A DNA stretch of 64,000 bases, from NCBI RefSeq assembly GCF_001487165.1, contig NZ_LN913006.1, positions 338,501-402,500 of the forward strand, in the 5' to 3' direction. This document shows, piece after piece, positions 63,132 to 64,000 of the stretch; within the stretch, counting starts at the first letter, position 1; each line of letters opens with the position of its first letter. The position numbers and the translations under genes were made by a program. The DNA is from Blautia massiliensis (ex Durand et al. 2017). Its GTDB lineage: Bacteria; Bacillota; Clostridia; Lachnospirales; Lachnospiraceae. The notes under the pieces are model-generated. The model did not search any database, was not told the DNA's origin, and was given only the letters and a program-made list of their open reading frames with translations.

Positions 63132-63311
63132 CAGGGACTCCGTCGGGGGATACTACTAGGGCTCCGTGAGACGGCTAAAAGCATTGCGGCAGGGCCAGAA
63201 CTCGCCTCCGGCTCAGACAGCAGACCCTGCCGCAATAACGCCGTCTCCCGCAGCCCAAGTAGTAATCACCCCTCCTCCGCAACAGCCCGGCCCGATGCCA
63301 CCTTCCTCTGG
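63106..63311. repeat. 206 bp imperfect palindrome, copy 2 of the composite element
   Basis: Outer arms (63106-63124 with 63293-63311) pair perfectly but differ completely in sequence from those of copy 1. Middle arms GATACTACTAGGGCT (63149-63163) and AGCCCAAGTAGTAATC (63252-63267), and inner arms ATTGCGGCAGGG (63183-63194) and CCCTGCCGCAAT (63225-63236), match copy 1 in position with compensating changes. The apical loop contains ACTCGCCTCCGGCTCAGACA, one base different from copy 1. Confidence 0.92.
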
Positions 63312-63385
63312 CTGACGCTTCCAACCGACAGGAAAAAACATGCGGGGGATGGAAGCGGACTGGGCGTCCTGTCCTGAAATGTCAG

Positions 63386-63576
63386 ACTGGTACAGAATAT
63401 TCCTATAAGTATCGAAGAATACAGAAACGGGATTGGCACAGCGTATCACCATAAATATCGAAGAATACAGGAACTAGATCGCAGATCGGCACAGCGTACC
63501 ACCATAAGTACCGAAGAATACAGAAACCAGATCGGCACAACGTTCCATTTTGAGTACCGCAGCATACAGACAAAAG
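63386..63576. repeat. 46 bp tandem repeats, set 2
   Basis: Units begin at 63386, 63432, 63485 and 63531. Spacing is exactly 46 apart from a 7-base insertion before the third. Each has TGGCACA or CGGCACA near the start and a GAAGAATACAGAAAC-like end. They match the set at 53004, again directly after the palindrome. Confidence 0.88.
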
Positions 63577-63634
63577 TCAACAACGCAGCACACACAACAA
63601 CGAAGAATTACTTCCGTGCCCAAGAGGGTGGGGG

Positions 63635-63687
63635 TGCAGGGGGAGGGCCTTCGGGCTACGGAACTCTGAGATGGCCTTCCCCCTGCA
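63635..63687. terminator. GC-rich hairpin closing composite element copy 2
   Basis: TGCAGGGGGAGGGCC (63635-63649) pairs with GGCCTTCCCCCTGCA (63673-63687) with one wobble. It occupies the same place as the 53298 hairpin in copy 1. No T run follows, so termination is uncertain. From here to 63850 the sequence becomes very AT-rich with no gene. Confidence 0.75.
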
Positions 63688-63861
63688 TATTCCCGCATTG
63701 AAAATGCGACCGGCGTAGCGCCATCCAGTGAAGAGTCTTATTATTAAAAAAACAACACAATAAACAACAATAAAGATAATCCTAAAAATTACAAATAAGA
63801 ATAAAAAATTGTCCTATAAAAATAAACTTCCAGGAAAATCCAAAAAAATTGAAATTTATGG

Positions 63862-63890
63862 TTGACAAGCATAACTCCCAGTGGTATTAT
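63862..63890 (+). promoter_or_regulatory. Strong outward promoter 1 at window end
   Basis: TTGACA (63862-63867) and TATTAT (63885-63890) with a 17-base spacer, preceded by an A-rich tract resembling an UP element. Confidence 0.7.
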
Positions 63891-63964
63891 AACTGAGCTG
63901 TCGCAAATAATTGCTTTCAAAAAACAAACAATTAAAAAGAATTTCAGAAAAATGAAATTCACAG

Positions 63965-63993
63965 TTGACAAAAGACAGAAGATATGATAAAGT
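63965..63993 (+). promoter_or_regulatory. Strong outward promoter 2 at window end
   Basis: TTGACA (63965-63970) and TAAAGT (63988-63993) with a 17-base spacer, about 103 bases after promoter 1 and preceded by a similar AAAAATGAAATT tract. Tandem promoters like these are usual before rRNA or tRNA operons; the gene driven lies outside the window. Confidence 0.65.
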
Positions 63994-64000
63994 ATCCAAG

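Noticed and set aside
62501..63235. A 244-codon minus-strand frame with repeated PERCHLPLASLYTS
   Set aside because: It is a translation of the 48 bp repeats and the palindrome loop and overlaps the 3' end of the lipoprotein gene. The loop produces similar LLSEPEASS strings at 52595-52900.

Overview
This window looks like chromosome of a spore-forming, low-to-mid GC, Gram-positive anaerobe of the Lachnospiraceae; a Blautia-like genus fits best. The evidence is sporulation genes (sigK, spoIIGA, sigE, yabP, spoIIE, a CotS-like coat protein), two T-box-controlled aminoacyl-tRNA synthetase genes (thrS, proS), an archaeal-type ProRS, AGGAGG-type ribosome binding sites with several TTG/GTG starts, and a three-gene block of uncharacterised Lachnospiraceae-type proteins. 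Genus placement is inference.

Layout. 0-8 kb: sigK (minus), then a tight trio (large helical-repeat protein, actin/Hsp70-like protein, TPR protein) facing an HTH regulator. 8-16 kb: LytTR regulator, polar amino acid ABC importer, purB, purA, a HAD phosphatase. 15.5-16.5 kb: a decayed divergent AraC / GH78 glycosidase pair. 16.6-28.6 kb: SEC-C protein, YdcF-like protein, T-box-thrS, aroE, spoIIGA-sigE, a GH78 scrap, an HD hydrolase, T-box-proS, cca and a CotS-like gene. 28.6-37.4 kb: phosphoglucomutase, then HU, rqcP, yabP, divIC, spoIIE, tilS, hpt, ftsH in the classic Firmicutes order. 37.6-43.6 kb: a GH13 enzyme and a zinc/cadmium efflux locus (ArsR sensor and a P-type ATPase with a remarkable His/Cys repeat tail).

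43.6-52.6 kb is accessory and scarred. A truncated pxpA is followed by an AT-rich cassette (ZIP transporter, ketopantoate-reductase-like protein, two methyltransferases, a transglutaminase-like protein). Its last gene is split by an IS200/IS605 element with tnpA and tnpB; removing the element restores the reading frame exactly. Remnants of an AraC-type gene, a tyrosine integrase and a fused RraA / 2-hydroxyacid dehydrogenase follow.

52.6-64 kb: tRNA-Tyr, fructose-bisphosphate aldolase, and a carbohydrate ABC importer followed by a YesN/YesM-type two-component system with its own lipoprotein binding protein. This block is flanked by two copies of a complex non-coding element: a ~200 bp palindrome with compensatory base changes, 46 bp tandem repeats and a GC-rich hairpin. 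That element is the strongest unexplained structure in the window. The last 150 bases hold two consensus promoters in tandem reading out of the window.

How the parts work together: the sporulation genes show the expected control logic (Spo0A-type promoters with 21 bp spacers before spoIIGA and spoIIE, a possible sigma-E promoter before yabP). The metal loci carry matching operators. The sugar importer, response regulator, kinase and second binding protein form a likely sense-and-uptake unit.
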